Shown: positions 18,429-27,594 of the stretch, one piece after another
Numbering within the stretch: the stretch's first letter is position 1
Layout: every line of letters begins with the position of its first letter
Source: Antarcticimicrobium luteum
GTDB taxonomy: Bacteria > Pseudomonadota > Alphaproteobacteria > Rhodobacterales > Rhodobacteraceae
Assembly: GCF_004358185.1 (NCBI RefSeq)
Contig: NZ_SMUV01000074.1
Location: 399,363 to 463,362, forward strand
Reading direction: 5' to 3'
Length of the DNA: 64,000 nt
Notes under the pieces: model-generated
The model's input: only the letters and a program-made list of their open reading frames with translations
What the model was told of the DNA's origin: nothing
The model's database searches: none
Translations under genes and position numbers: made by a program

Positions 18429-19861
18429 CGGCTCACGGTCACAACTCTGTCAAACCAAGGTTTGGCCTGTTCCAGCTGCGATGCCAAGCGGAACAGCAAA
18501 GCCTCGTCGCCGAAACGGGCACTGAACATCACCCCGATCGGCAGGTTGTCCGGCGACCAGTGAAGCGGCACCGACATGCTCGGTTGCCCGGTGATGTTGA
18601 AGAGCTGGGTGAAGGGACTGAATTCGGCAAGGGCGCGACCATAGGCCTCCAGATCCGGATTGTCGGTGCGCTGCGTTCCCAGGAGAACCGGCGGCCTAGC
18701 CAGCGTGGGGCTGAGAATCACGTCGTGGATCGCGTGGAATTCCGCCATCCGGCGTCCCTGCATGTGGATCTCCGACAGCGCGTCGGGATAGGCATCGACA
18801 TCAAGCGTCGCGGCATGAGTGACGGCGTTCCAGGTCACCGGATCGACATCACCCTCCGACAGCGGCCGGCCCAGTTCCGCGGCGCGTTTCCTGAGCGTCG
18901 CCGAGACATTGCTGGACACCAGGGTCCAAAGCGCGGATCCCAAAGCCTCCCAATCGCCGGGCGGCTGCGCCTCTTCGACATCATGGCCCAGGTCCGCCAA
19001 AAGATGCGCGGCGGCCTCGGCGGCGCGGCTGCATTCGGGATCGACCGGGACACCGGACAGCGGGTGCCGCTGGAGCGCGATTCGCAGGCGGCCGGGCGGC
19101 TGGCCGATTTCCGAAAGATAGGGGCGCTCGACGGCGGGCGCGCAATAGGGATCGCCCGGAGCATAGCCCTGGGTGGCGTCCAGCAGCGCGGCGCTGTCGC
19201 GTACGCTGCGGGTCAGCACATGATTTACCGAAAGGCTGCCCCAGCCTTCGCCGGCATAGGGTCCGGCCGGCGTGCGGGCGCGGGTGGGTTTCAGCCCGAA
19301 CAACCCGCAGCAGGAGGCCGGGATGCGGATCGAGCCGCCGCCGTCGCTGGCATGTGCCGCGGGAACAATGCCCGCGGCCACCGCCGCCGCCGCCCCGCCG
19401 GAGGAGCCCCCCGCGGTCCGGTCCAGCGCCCAGGGGTTTCGGGTGGTGCCGGTAAAGCCCCCCTCGGTCGAGGCCGCCAGCGCCATTTCCGGCGTCGTGG
19501 TCTTGCCGAAAATCACCAGCCCTGCCCGCTTATAACGGGCGGTCAGGGTCGAGTCCGCCTCAGCCGGCGGCTGATCCGCGTAAAACCGCGAGCCCTGGGT
19601 GGTCACGGTCCCCTTCAGCGTCGCGCCGATGTCCTTGAGCAGAAACGGCACCCCGGCAAAGGCCCCCTTTTCCGTGCCGTGGCAAAGCGCCTCGCGTCCA
19701 TGATCGTAGAGCTTTTGCGACAGCGCATGCACAGCCGGGTCGGACGCCTCGGCCGCGACGATGGCGGTCTCCAGCAACTCCTCTGGCGTGACCTGCCCCG
19801 AGCGCACCAGATCTGCGAGTCCCAAGGCGTCGTGTTTACGGTATTCGAAATGCCCTATCAT
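18425..19861 (-). CDS. Amidase-signature family hydrolase
   Basis: A 478-residue serine amidase. The Ser-cisSer-Lys triad is visible: Lys76 in VPFLLKDIG, Ser153 in TAGGSSGGAAAAVAAG and nucleophile Ser177 in DGGGSIRIPAS. Such enzymes hydrolyse carboxamides; the family is broad (GatA-like, 6-aminohexanoate dimer hydrolases, aryl-acylamidases), so the substrate is open. GatA itself is unlikely because the gene sits with an RpiR regulator and a peptide/opine-type transporter. No signal peptide is seen, so it acts in the cytoplasm, presumably on what the transporter brings in. Confidence 0.88.
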   Translation of the reverse strand: MIGHFEYRKHDALGLADLVRSGQVTPEELLETAIVAAEASDPAVHALSQKLYDHGREALCHGTEKGAFAGVPFLLKDIGATLKGTVTTQGSRFYADQPPAEADSTLTARYKRAGLVIFGKTTTPEMALAASTEGGFTGTTRNPWALDRTAGGSSGGAAAAVAAGIVPAAHASDGGGSIRIPASCCGLFGLKPTRARTPAGPYAGEGWGSLSVNHVLTRSVRDSAALLDATQGYAPGDPYCAPAVERPYLSEIGQPPGRLRIALQRHPLSGVPVDPECSRAAEAAAHLLADLGHDVEEAQPPGDWEALGSALWTLVSSNVSATLRKRAAELGRPLSEGDVDPVTWNAVTHAATLDVDAYPDALSEIHMQGRRMAEFHAIHDVILSPTLARPPVLLGTQRTDNPDLEAYGRALAEFSPFTQLFNITGQPSMSVPLHWSPDNLPIGVMFSARFGDEALLFRLASQLEQAKPWFDRVVTVSR

Positions 19862-19975
19862 GTCCTGCCCTGTTTTCAGGTTTGTGCCTCACCAGACGGC
19901 ATGGTCGGGCGTTTGGCCAAAAGTTTCCAAAATAACATTGCTTGACTTGATGTGATATGTCTACCATCAATATCG

Positions 19976-20005
19976 ACATCGGCGCCGATAACGGCATGCC
20001 GATGT
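19976..20005. promoter_or_regulatory. Inverted repeat upstream of the Dpp-type operon
   Basis: ACATCGGC (19976-19983) and GCCGATGT (19998-20005) form a perfect 8-base dyad with a 14-base spacer, in the divergent amidase/SBP promoter. It may be the RpiR operator or a leader hairpin. Confidence 0.4.
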
Positions 20006-20050
20006 GACCATATCCAGCAACTCTCGGATCACACTTCAGGAGAGCGATAA

Positions 20051-21613
20051 ATGAAAACGACAACACAACAGGGACTTCTCGGGCTCGCTTTCGCGGCGGG
20101 GCTGGGGGTGATGGCGGGGCTGCCGGGCGCGGCCCTTGCATCAGACGACACCATTATCTGGGGCAAGCCGGGCGAGATCACCGGGTTCGACGCCCATGTC
20201 GCGGGGACCGTGACCTCCTGGCAGATGTACCAGATGGTCTATGAAACCCTTCTGACCACCGACGACGCCATGGCGTTGCAGCCCGGTCTCGCCGAAAGCT
20301 GGGAGCAGACCTCGCCCACCAGCTATGTCTTCAGGATCCGCCCCGGCGCGACCTTCTCCAACGGCCGTCCGGTGGTCGCGGCCGATGTGATTGGCAGCCT
20401 GATGCGGATCAAGAATCCTGAAACCGCCTCCTACTGGACCGCGCAGCTTGGCACGATCGCCAAGATCGAGGCACCGGACGATCACACCGTGACGGTCGAG
20501 CTTGAGGCGCCGCACACCGCCTTTCTGGCCGCGTTGGCGCATATCACGGCGGCGATCCTGCCGATCAAGGAACTGGAAGACGGCAGCTTCGATCCGACCT
20601 CGCAACTGATGGGCTCGGGCCCCTTCATGGTGGCCGAGCACAAGCAGGACGAAAGCTGGACGCTGGCCAAAAACCCGCACTACTGGCGCAAGGACGCGGC
20701 CGCGCCCGGGACGCTGAGCGCGCCGATCATCCCCGACGATTCCGCCCGCATGGCGGCCCTGCGCGACGGGCGTATCGATTTCACCACCTTCAGCAATCCC
20801 GACGTGGCGCTGATGCTGTCGCGCGACAGCAACATCGAGGTGCTGCCGCAACAGACCACCAACTATTACCGCATGGACGTGAACGCGAAGAGCGAAGCCT
20901 CAGCGTTCCACGACAAGCGGGTGCGGCAGGCCTTCAACCTGGCGCTCGACCGGGATGCGATCAACAATCTGGTCTTCGCCGGCTCCACCACGGTGGATTA
21001 CCCGGTGCCCGCCGCCTTTGGCAAATCGGCCTGCCAGAACGCCCCCACCTATGCGCTGTCGCGCGAAGACCGTCTGGCCAAGGCCAAGGCCTTGCTGGCC
21101 GAGGCCGGTACCACCGCGCCTGAGATCACCATCATGGCGACCTCCGCCGATCCGGTCTATGGCCGCATCGCCCAGGTCGCGCAGCAGAGCGTGGCCGAGG
21201 CCGGCTTTGTCGCCGACATCGTGCAGCCGCCGATGGCCGAATACCTCGACAAGGTCTTTACCAAGGGCGATTTCGACGTCTCGCTGTCCTGGCTGGCGGG
21301 CTACACCGACCCAACAATGGTGATTGCCTGGTGGAACCCGACCTTCGCCGTCTGGAACCAGTCCTTCCAAGAGGATGTGCCGGCGCTCGATACCGCCCTG
21401 GAAGAGGTGAAATCCCTGCCCGACGGCGAAATCCGCGACGCCAAGCTGGTCGAGATCTGTGACCTGATCGACGACGGCGCCAACCTGCTCGCGCTGGTCA
21501 GCCGCACCGATTACATCGCCTATCGCGCCGACAAGATCGAGGTGAAGGCGGCGAACCGGTCCGGGTCGTCGAACACGTTCCAGTTCATCTACGATTTCAA
21601 ATCGCTGGATTGA
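20051..21613 (+). CDS. Family 5 (Dpp/Opp-type) periplasmic binding protein
   Basis: A 520-residue SBP_bac_5 protein. The signal peptide has a basic start and ends near ALA-SDD at about residue 31. The mature part has typical features: YETLLTTDDAMALQPGLAESW, NGRPVVAADVIGSLMRI, and MGSGPFMVAEHKQDESWTLAKN. Such proteins bind peptides, opines or other amides. It opens an operon of two permeases, two ATPases and two hydrolases. The ligand is probably a peptide-like or N-acylated compound, judging from the amidase and M20 deacylase around it. Confidence 0.9.
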   Translation: MKTTTQQGLLGLAFAAGLGVMAGLPGAALASDDTIIWGKPGEITGFDAHVAGTVTSWQMYQMVYETLLTTDDAMALQPGLAESWEQTSPTSYVFRIRPGATFSNGRPVVAADVIGSLMRIKNPETASYWTAQLGTIAKIEAPDDHTVTVELEAPHTAFLAALAHITAAILPIKELEDGSFDPTSQLMGSGPFMVAEHKQDESWTLAKNPHYWRKDAAAPGTLSAPIIPDDSARMAALRDGRIDFTTFSNPDVALMLSRDSNIEVLPQQTTNYYRMDVNAKSEASAFHDKRVRQAFNLALDRDAINNLVFAGSTTVDYPVPAAFGKSACQNAPTYALSREDRLAKAKALLAEAGTTAPEITIMATSADPVYGRIAQVAQQSVAEAGFVADIVQPPMAEYLDKVFTKGDFDVSLSWLAGYTDPTMVIAWWNPTFAVWNQSFQEDVPALDTALEEVKSLPDGEIRDAKLVEICDLIDDGANLLALVSRTDYIAYRADKIEVKAANRSGSSNTFQFIYDFKSLD

Positions 21614-21629
21614 ACACAGGCAAGACAGC

Positions 21630-21661
21630 CGCGCGGATGGTCCCTGGTGACCGTTCGCGCG
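21630..21661 (+). repeat. Intercistronic hairpin after the binding-protein gene
   Basis: A 13-base stem (21630-21642 with 21649-21661, including two GT pairs) and loop CCTGGT, without T-run, between the binding protein and first permease. Likely protects the upstream mRNA or causes partial termination, giving excess binding protein. Confidence 0.6.
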
Positions 21662-21687
21662 ACACCTGCCTCCATACGGACTGAACC

Positions 21688-22647
21688 ATGCGTATCCTTT
21701 TCTATTTCCTGCCAAAGCTGGCGGTCGCCGCCATCACCATGCTGGGGGTCTCGGCACTGGTGTTCCTGTCGCTGCGGATGATCCCGGGCGGCTATGCCGA
21801 TGTGCTCCTTGGTCCCTTCGTGACGCCCGAGGCGCGCGAGGCGATCGCGGTGCGCTACGGCCTCGATCAGCCGCTGCTGATACAATATCTGAACTGGCTG
21901 GGGGCGCTGTTCCAGGGCGATCTGGGTGTTTCGATGGTGACCCGTGCCCCGGTGCTGGACGAGTTTCTCCGCCGCGCGCCTGTCACGCTTGAGCTGGCGC
22001 TGCTGGCTCTGATCGTCGCGCTCGCCGGCGGCCTGCCGCTGGGCATCCTTGCCGGCATCGCACCACCGGACCATCGGGGCGGACTGCTGGCGCGGCTGGT
22101 CGGAGCGCTGGGGGCCAGCGTTCCCGATTTCGTGCTGGGCAGCCTGCTGATCTTTGTCTTTTCGGTCTGGTCGCTGTGGCTGCGGGTCGGCGGCTATGTC
22201 GGCCCGATCGAGGATCCGGTTGGCAATCTGCGGGTCATGCTGCTGCCTGCGCTCACGCTGTCGCTGTTCGGCATCGCGTTGGTCCTGCGCACCACCCGCG
22301 ATGCCGTGCTCCGGGTGATGACCGAGGGCCATATCACCACCGCGCTCGCGCGTGGCGAGAGGCCGATCGACATCGTCCGGCTGCACGTGCTGCGCAATGC
22401 CGCGATTCCGGTCGTCACGGTCGTCACGACCTATTTCGGTTTCCTGCTGGGCGGCGCCGTCGTCGTCGAGGTGCTGTTTTCGATCCCCGGCATCGGATTT
22501 TTCATCTTCAGCGGCCTTGAGAACCGCGACTATGCCATCGTGCAGGCCGGCGTGCTGATCGCCGCCGCGGTCTTTATCACCATCAACATGCTGGCCGATC
22601 TCGCCTATGCGCTGATCGACCCCCGGGTCGGAAGCGGACGGCACTGA
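21688..22647 (+). CDS. Dpp/Opp-type ABC permease (DppB-like)
   Basis: A 319-residue BPD_transp_1 permease with about six helices. The N-terminus (FLSLRMIPGGYADVLLG and YGLDQPLLIQYLNWL) is typical of DppB/OppB. The EAA loop is in the ARGERPIDIVRLHVLRNAAI segment. It pairs with the DppC-like permease whose ATG overlaps its stop (TGATG). Confidence 0.92.
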   Translation: MRILFYFLPKLAVAAITMLGVSALVFLSLRMIPGGYADVLLGPFVTPEAREAIAVRYGLDQPLLIQYLNWLGALFQGDLGVSMVTRAPVLDEFLRRAPVTLELALLALIVALAGGLPLGILAGIAPPDHRGGLLARLVGALGASVPDFVLGSLLIFVFSVWSLWLRVGGYVGPIEDPVGNLRVMLLPALTLSLFGIALVLRTTRDAVLRVMTEGHITTALARGERPIDIVRLHVLRNAAIPVVTVVTTYFGFLLGGAVVVEVLFSIPGIGFFIFSGLENRDYAIVQAGVLIAAAVFITINMLADLAYALIDPRVGSGRH

Positions 22648-23507
22648 TGGCGGTCGCAAAAGGAATACCGTCAATGTTCTCAATTCTCTGGCGCCTGGAC
22701 CGGCTGTCGCGCTTCGGTCTGGGTCTGCTGATCTTTCTCATTCTTCTGGGGCTGGTCGGCCCGCATCTGCCGCTGGGCGACCCGATGAGGATCGGCGCCG
22801 GTCCGCGCCTCACGCCGCCAAGCTGGCAGTTCCCCTTTGGCACCGACGAGCTGGGACGCTCGTTCCTGCCGCGGGTGGTCGACGGTATCCGCGCCACCTT
22901 TCTGTTGTCCGCGGTCGCGGTGATCATCACCGCTGTCATCGGCACGCTGCTGGGCATGGTCTCCGGGTTTTTCGGGGGCTTTGCCGATCAGCTGGTGGCG
23001 CGGGGCGCCGACATCCTGTTCGCCTTTCCGGCGATCCTGGCGGGCCTGCTGATCGCGGCGGTGATGGGGCCCGGACAGATTTCGGCGATCGCGGTGATCT
23101 CGGTGGCGACGCTGCCGCTGTTCATCCGGGTGGTGCGGGCGGTCACGCTGGGGCTGGCCTCGCGCGGGTTCATCGTCGCCGCGCAGGTGGCGGGCGCCTC
23201 GCCCTGGCGGGTAATGATGGTGCATATCCTGCCCAATATTATCGGCGCGGTGATCGTGCAGCTTACCTATGCGCTGTCGATCGGCATGATCATCGAAAGC
23301 GCGCTTAGCTTTCTCGGGCTGGGGGTGCAACCGCCCTATGCCTCGCTCGGTTCGCTGCTGCGACAGGGCAGCGCCTATCTGACCTTTGCGCCCTGGCTGG
23401 TGCTGAGCTCGGGCGCCGTGCTGTCGGCGGCGATCATGTCCGTCAACCTGACCGGCGATGCGGTGCGCGACGCGCTGGAGCCTTTGAAAGGGCGGTCTTT
23501 GACATGA
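22647..23507 (+). CDS. Dpp/Opp-type ABC permease (DppC-like)
   Basis: A 286-residue permease of the DppC/OppC type. The hallmark FPFGTDELGRSFLPRVVDGIR motif follows the first helix; the EAA loop lies in VAGASPWRVMMVHILPNII. Five to six helices. ATG at 22647 overlaps the previous stop; a second ATG at 22674 is possible. Its end overlaps the next ATPase gene by four bases. Confidence 0.92.
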   Translation: MAVAKGIPSMFSILWRLDRLSRFGLGLLIFLILLGLVGPHLPLGDPMRIGAGPRLTPPSWQFPFGTDELGRSFLPRVVDGIRATFLLSAVAVIITAVIGTLLGMVSGFFGGFADQLVARGADILFAFPAILAGLLIAAVMGPGQISAIAVISVATLPLFIRVVRAVTLGLASRGFIVAAQVAGASPWRVMMVHILPNIIGAVIVQLTYALSIGMIIESALSFLGLGVQPPYASLGSLLRQGSAYLTFAPWLVLSSGAVLSAAIMSVNLTGDAVRDALEPLKGRSLT

Positions 23508-24475
23508 GCCATATCGTAACCTGCGAAAATCTCGTGGTGACCTATCGGGCCTCGAACGGCCCGGTGCGGGCGCTGGATGGGGTGGATCTGACCATCTCCG
23601 AGGGCGAGACGCTTGCCATCGTCGGCGAAAGCGGCTCGGGCAAGAGCACGCTGGGCATGGCGATGGGCCGGCTGCTGCCCGCCGAGGCGGAACGGGAAGA
23701 CGGCCGGATGGATGTCGCCGGCCAGCCGGTCTTTGACATCGCCGCGAACGATCTGCGCGAACTGCGCCGCGACCTGCTGGGGTTTGTGTTTCAGAACCCG
23801 ATGGTGGCGCTCGATCCCACCATGCGGATCGGGCGGCAAATGCAGCGCGCCATGGGCCGCAGGGCGGGTTCGGAGGAAATCCATGCGCTGCTCGAACGGG
23901 CCGAACTGGACGACCCGGCGCGGGTGGCGAAAAGCTTTCCGCACCAGCTTTCCGGCGGCATGGCACAGCGCGTTGTGATTGCCATGGCGTCCGCCCGCAC
24001 GCCGCGCCTGCTGATCGCGGACGAGCCGACCGCATCGCTGGATGCCTCGATCCGGGACAAGGTGATGGGCACGCTCTGCCGGCTGCGCGCGGAAAGCGGC
24101 GCCAGCCTTGTGATCCTGTCGCATGACGTCCACATGATCGCCCGCCATGCCGACCGTGTAGCTGTGATGTATGGTGGCCGTATCGTCGAGCAGGGGCCAA
24201 CCGGTCGGGTGCTGGACGCCCCTGTCCACCCCTATACCCGCGCGCTGCTGAAGGCGGCGGCGGGACATGAGAAGCCCGGCGACTGGCTGACACCGATCCC
24301 GGGCACCCCGCCGCTGCTGAGCGCGCGCTGCGCCGCCTGTTCGTTTGAGCCGCGGTGTACGGTTTCGGAGGAAAACTGTCATACGACCCGGCCTGAACCG
24401 CGTGAGGTCGAGGGACGCGAGGTGCTCTGTCTACTGGCCGGAACGCAAACCGAGCCGAAGGAGGCCGCGCGATGA
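23504..24475 (+). CDS. Dpp/Opp-type ABC ATPase (DppD-like)
   Basis: A 323-residue ATPase with Walker A GESGSGKST, signature LSGGMAQR and Walker B RLLIADEPTASLD. The C-terminal oligopeptide-transporter extension has Cys residues (CAACSFEPRC and later EENCHTTRP) of the type that bind an iron-sulfur cluster in DppD. The signature's second half (GGMAQRVVIAM) is standard. It overlaps genes on both sides by four bases. Confidence 0.92.
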   Translation: MSHIVTCENLVVTYRASNGPVRALDGVDLTISEGETLAIVGESGSGKSTLGMAMGRLLPAEAEREDGRMDVAGQPVFDIAANDLRELRRDLLGFVFQNPMVALDPTMRIGRQMQRAMGRRAGSEEIHALLERAELDDPARVAKSFPHQLSGGMAQRVVIAMASARTPRLLIADEPTASLDASIRDKVMGTLCRLRAESGASLVILSHDVHMIARHADRVAVMYGGRIVEQGPTGRVLDAPVHPYTRALLKAAAGHEKPGDWLTPIPGTPPLLSARCAACSFEPRCTVSEENCHTTRPEPREVEGREVLCLLAGTQTEPKEAAR

Positions 24476-25233
24476 CTGCTCCCCTCACCCCCGTAGTCGA
24501 TCTGGACCGCATCGTTGTCACCTATGGCGGCGGCCCGTTCCGCCGCGACGGCTTTCAGGCGGTCAAGGGGATCAGCCTGCAGATCGCCCCCGGCGAAACC
24601 GTCGGGCTGGTCGGCGAGAGCGGATCGGGCAAGACCACGCTGGGCCGGGTCTGCCTCGGCCTGCAGCCCCCCAGCGCGGGCGAGATGCGGTTCTGCGGCG
24701 AGGCCTTCGGCGCCCTGCGCCAACGGCGCGGCCAGCTCTCAGTGGTGCTGCAACACCCCGAGTGGGCGCTGAACCCGCGGCTCAAATGCGGCCGCTCTGT
24801 GGAGGAACCGCTGGTGGTTCTCGGCACCCCGGCAGAGGAGCGGCGGGCGCGGGTGGCGGCGATGCTGGAGAACGTCGGCCTCGGCGCCAGCTTTGCCGAG
24901 CGGTTCCCGGGCCAGCTCTCCGGCGGTCAGCGTCAGCGCGTGGCCATTGCCCGGGCCCTGATCACCGAGCCGCGCTTCATCGTCTTCGACGAGGCGGTCA
25001 GCGCCCTTGACGTTTCGGTACAGGCGCAGGTGCTGAACCTTGTCCGGGAGTTGCAGGATCAGCACGGGTTCGGGGCGCTGTTCATCTCCCATGATCTGGC
25101 CGCGACGCGCTACATCAGTCACCGGATCGCGGTGATGTATCAGGGTGAGTTCGTCGAGGTGGCGGAGGCGGCGCGGTTCTATGGCGAGCCGGAGCATCCC
25201 TACAGCAGAAAACTCATGGCGGCGATCGGATGA
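24472..25233 (+). CDS. Dpp/Opp-type ABC ATPase (DppF-like)
   Basis: A 253-residue ATPase: Walker A GESGSGKTT, signature LSGGQRQRVAIARAL, Walker B FIVFDEAVSALD. It is shorter than usual DppF because the C-terminal oligopeptide extension (with its Cys motif) is nearly absent, as in NikE-like proteins. Its stop overlaps the start of the hydrolase gene (ATGA). Confidence 0.92.
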   Translation: MTAPLTPVVDLDRIVVTYGGGPFRRDGFQAVKGISLQIAPGETVGLVGESGSGKTTLGRVCLGLQPPSAGEMRFCGEAFGALRQRRGQLSVVLQHPEWALNPRLKCGRSVEEPLVVLGTPAEERRARVAAMLENVGLGASFAERFPGQLSGGQRQRVAIARALITEPRFIVFDEAVSALDVSVQAQVLNLVRELQDQHGFGALFISHDLAATRYISHRIAVMYQGEFVEVAEAARFYGEPEHPYSRKLMAAIG

Positions 25234-26027
25234 GGTGGGCTCTGGGTGTCGCGCTCGCTCTGGCCCTGGGGGCCGGGACCGGGGCCCGCGCGGCGGATGA
25301 GCTGCAACGAACCTGGGACGCCGCCTGGGTCTTTGCCCCGGCGGAGGGGGCAGCGGGCTATGCGCGGCTGAGCGCGGCGGAACTGGCGGAACACCTCGCG
25401 GCCGCTTCCCCCCGCGCGGTGGTGGTCTATGCCCATGGCTGCGACGGGCTGTCGGAGATCTCGGCCGCCACCGGTCGGTTTCTGGCGCAGGCCGGGGTGC
25501 TGACGGTGGCGCCCGACAGCTTCGCCCGGACGAACAAGCCGAAAAGCTGCGATCCCGGCATCCCGCGCGGCGGGCTGCACCGCGCCGTCCTCGGCTGGCG
25601 TCAGGCCGAGATGCGCTTTGCCGCCGAGCGTCTGCGCGCGCTCGCCCCCGACCTGCCGCTGATCCTGATGGGCCAGTCCGAGGGCGGTATCACCACGGCA
25701 ACCATCCCGGCTATCGGCGCTGACGGCCGGGTGATCGAGGGCTGGACCTGTCACGCCGGATGGCCCGAGTATCGCGGACTCAACGCCCCCGAGGGCCAGC
25801 CCGTCCTGAGCCTGGTGGGCGCGGATGATCCCTGGTTTCGCGCGCCCGTCCTGCACGGCGAGTGCGGCGCCTTCATGCAGGGGCCGGAACAACGCGCGAT
25901 CGTCTACCGCGCGCCCTCGCATCTGGCGGGCAAACATTGGCTCTCATCGGATCGTGACGTACAGAAGACAATCCTCGATTTCATCCTGACCATCGCAAAT
26001 GATACCAAGAAAAACAGGGGGCACTGA
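25230..26027 (+). CDS. Exported alpha/beta hydrolase (dienelactone-hydrolase-like)
   Basis: A 265-residue protein with a signal peptide cleaved near ARA-ADE (about 21). The fold is shown by VVVYAHGCDG (oxyanion strand), the nucleophile elbow GQSEGG, VLSLVGADDPW (acid) and the late SHLAGKHWL histidine. It may be a periplasmic esterase or amide/ester hydrolase that trims the compound before uptake by the binding protein. Translational coupling (ATGA) ties it to the transporter. The substrate is not evident. Confidence 0.75.
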   Translation: MRWALGVALALALGAGTGARAADELQRTWDAAWVFAPAEGAAGYARLSAAELAEHLAAASPRAVVVYAHGCDGLSEISAATGRFLAQAGVLTVAPDSFARTNKPKSCDPGIPRGGLHRAVLGWRQAEMRFAAERLRALAPDLPLILMGQSEGGITTATIPAIGADGRVIEGWTCHAGWPEYRGLNAPEGQPVLSLVGADDPWFRAPVLHGECGAFMQGPEQRAIVYRAPSHLAGKHWLSSDRDVQKTILDFILTIANDTKKNRGH

Positions 26028-26028
26028 C

Positions 26029-27312
26029 ATGATGACAGACAAGATCGCCGAGGCGCTGAACGCGGCCGTTGACGAAGGTTTTGACGCGCAGGTGGGGCTG
26101 ACCGCCGATCTGGTGCGCTTCCCCTCCACCCGGGGCAATGAGGCCACCGCGCAGGATTTCATGGCGGATCAGATGCGCCGGCGGGACCTCTCGGTCGACC
26201 GCTTTCTAATCGATCTGGACGAGATCCGGCACCTGCCCGGTTTCTCGCCGGCGCATGTGAACTATGACAATGCCTGGAACGTGGTCGGCACCTATCGGGC
26301 CGAAACGCCAAGGGGACGCTCGGTCATTCTGAACGGTCATATCGACGTGGTGCCCGCCGGCCCGCTCGACATGTGGACGACACCGCCGTTCGAGCCGCGC
26401 ATCGACGGCGACTGGCTCTTTGGCCGGGGCGGCGGCGACATGAAGGCGGGACAGGTGGCCTGTCTGGCGGCGCTGGATGCCATCGGGCGGGCCGGGTTCA
26501 GACCGACCGCCGACATTATCGTACAAAGCGTGGTCGAGGAGGAATGCACCGGCAATGGCGCGCTGGCCTGTCTGGCGCGCGGATACCGCGCCGACGCGGT
26601 GCTGATCCCCGAACCGCTGCATGATTGCCTGATCCGCGCCCAACTGGGGGTGATCTGGTTCCGGGTCACGGTGCGCGGCGTACCTGTCCACGCCTCCGAC
26701 GCCACCACAGGCGCCAATGCAATCGACGCGGCCTATGGTGTGATGCAGGCGCTGCGCGGGCTCGAGGCACGGTGGAACGACAACAAGGCGGACCATGCCC
26801 ACTACCGCGACGTCGACCATCCGATCAACCTGAACGTCGGGCGGATCGAGGGCGGCGACTGGGCCTCCAGCGTGCCGGCCTGGTGCAGCTTCGAGGTCCG
26901 GGTCGCCATCTATCCCGGGCAGAGCATCGCGGCGGCCAAACGCGAGATCGAGGAAACCGTTCTTGACGCCGCGCGCGGCAACGCGTTCCTGCGCAACAGC
27001 CCGCCCGAGGTGACCTATCATGGCTTCGAGGCCGAGGGATATGTTCTGACCGATGCACAGGAACCGGTTGGCGTGCTGGCCGGGGCGCATCGCGCGGTGT
27101 TCGGAACCGAGTTGGAAGAGGTCTCCTCCACCGCCACCACCGATGCGCGGTTCTTCGGGCTATATGGCGGGATGCCGGCGCTGGTCTACGGGCCGGTGGC
27201 GGACTCGATCCATGGGTTCGATGAACGCGTCAGCCTGCCCTCGCTGCGAAAGATCACAAAGGCGATGACGCTCTTCATCGCCGATTGGTGTGGTCTGGAA
27301 CCGGCGTCCTGA
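26029..27312 (+). CDS. M20-family deacylase (ArgE/DapE-like)
   Basis: A 427-residue zinc hydrolase. Metal and catalytic motifs are visible: LNGHIDVVP, GRGGGDMKAG (bridging Asp), VVEEECTGNG (general base Glu and metal Glu) and the late SIHGFDERVSL His. An inserted dimerisation domain begins near VRGVPVHASDATTG. The start ATG at 26029 (or 26032) follows a clear AGGGGG ribosome-binding site. It is the last gene of the transporter operon and likely deacylates the imported N-acyl or peptidic compound; the cytoplasmic amidase may do a companion step. Confidence 0.88.
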   Translation: MMTDKIAEALNAAVDEGFDAQVGLTADLVRFPSTRGNEATAQDFMADQMRRRDLSVDRFLIDLDEIRHLPGFSPAHVNYDNAWNVVGTYRAETPRGRSVILNGHIDVVPAGPLDMWTTPPFEPRIDGDWLFGRGGGDMKAGQVACLAALDAIGRAGFRPTADIIVQSVVEEECTGNGALACLARGYRADAVLIPEPLHDCLIRAQLGVIWFRVTVRGVPVHASDATTGANAIDAAYGVMQALRGLEARWNDNKADHAHYRDVDHPINLNVGRIEGGDWASSVPAWCSFEVRVAIYPGQSIAAAKREIEETVLDAARGNAFLRNSPPEVTYHGFEAEGYVLTDAQEPVGVLAGAHRAVFGTELEEVSSTATTDARFFGLYGGMPALVYGPVADSIHGFDERVSLPSLRKITKAMTLFIADWCGLEPAS

Positions 27313-27594
27313 GGCGGGCGTGACGACATCGCCGGAGGGGCCTGAAATGACCTCTCCGCCGTTCACACGGTACGCAAACGCCGGAATGCGGCCCCTCCTC
27401 CGCACGCTTTGCGCACCCGCAAGGCGTGGCGAAATGGGCCTGGCTGCACCCTCAAGGGCAGTTGCGGCCCCGATAGGCATTCGAGAGTTATTCTTTGGAA
27501 TGGTCTATTTCGAGGCCGAGGGCCGGGTCATCGCATGGGCCGGCGCCCTGACCTCTGTTGCCGCTGTTTCCGCAGCACGCCACGCGAACACGAC
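27313..27594. terminator. Spacer with a terminator-like hairpin after the transporter operon
   Basis: Stem CGGAGGGG/CCTCTCCG (27333-27340 and 27351-27358, one GT pair) with loop CCTGAAATGA, 20 bases after the M20 stop; no T-run. The remainder of the spacer, downstream of the convergent amiR gene, shows no coding feature. Confidence 0.5.

Noticed and set aside
16521..18563. 680-residue plus-strand frame across the stress protein and the RpiR gene
   Set aside because: Overlaps two genes with clear domains in other frames; the product has no motif.
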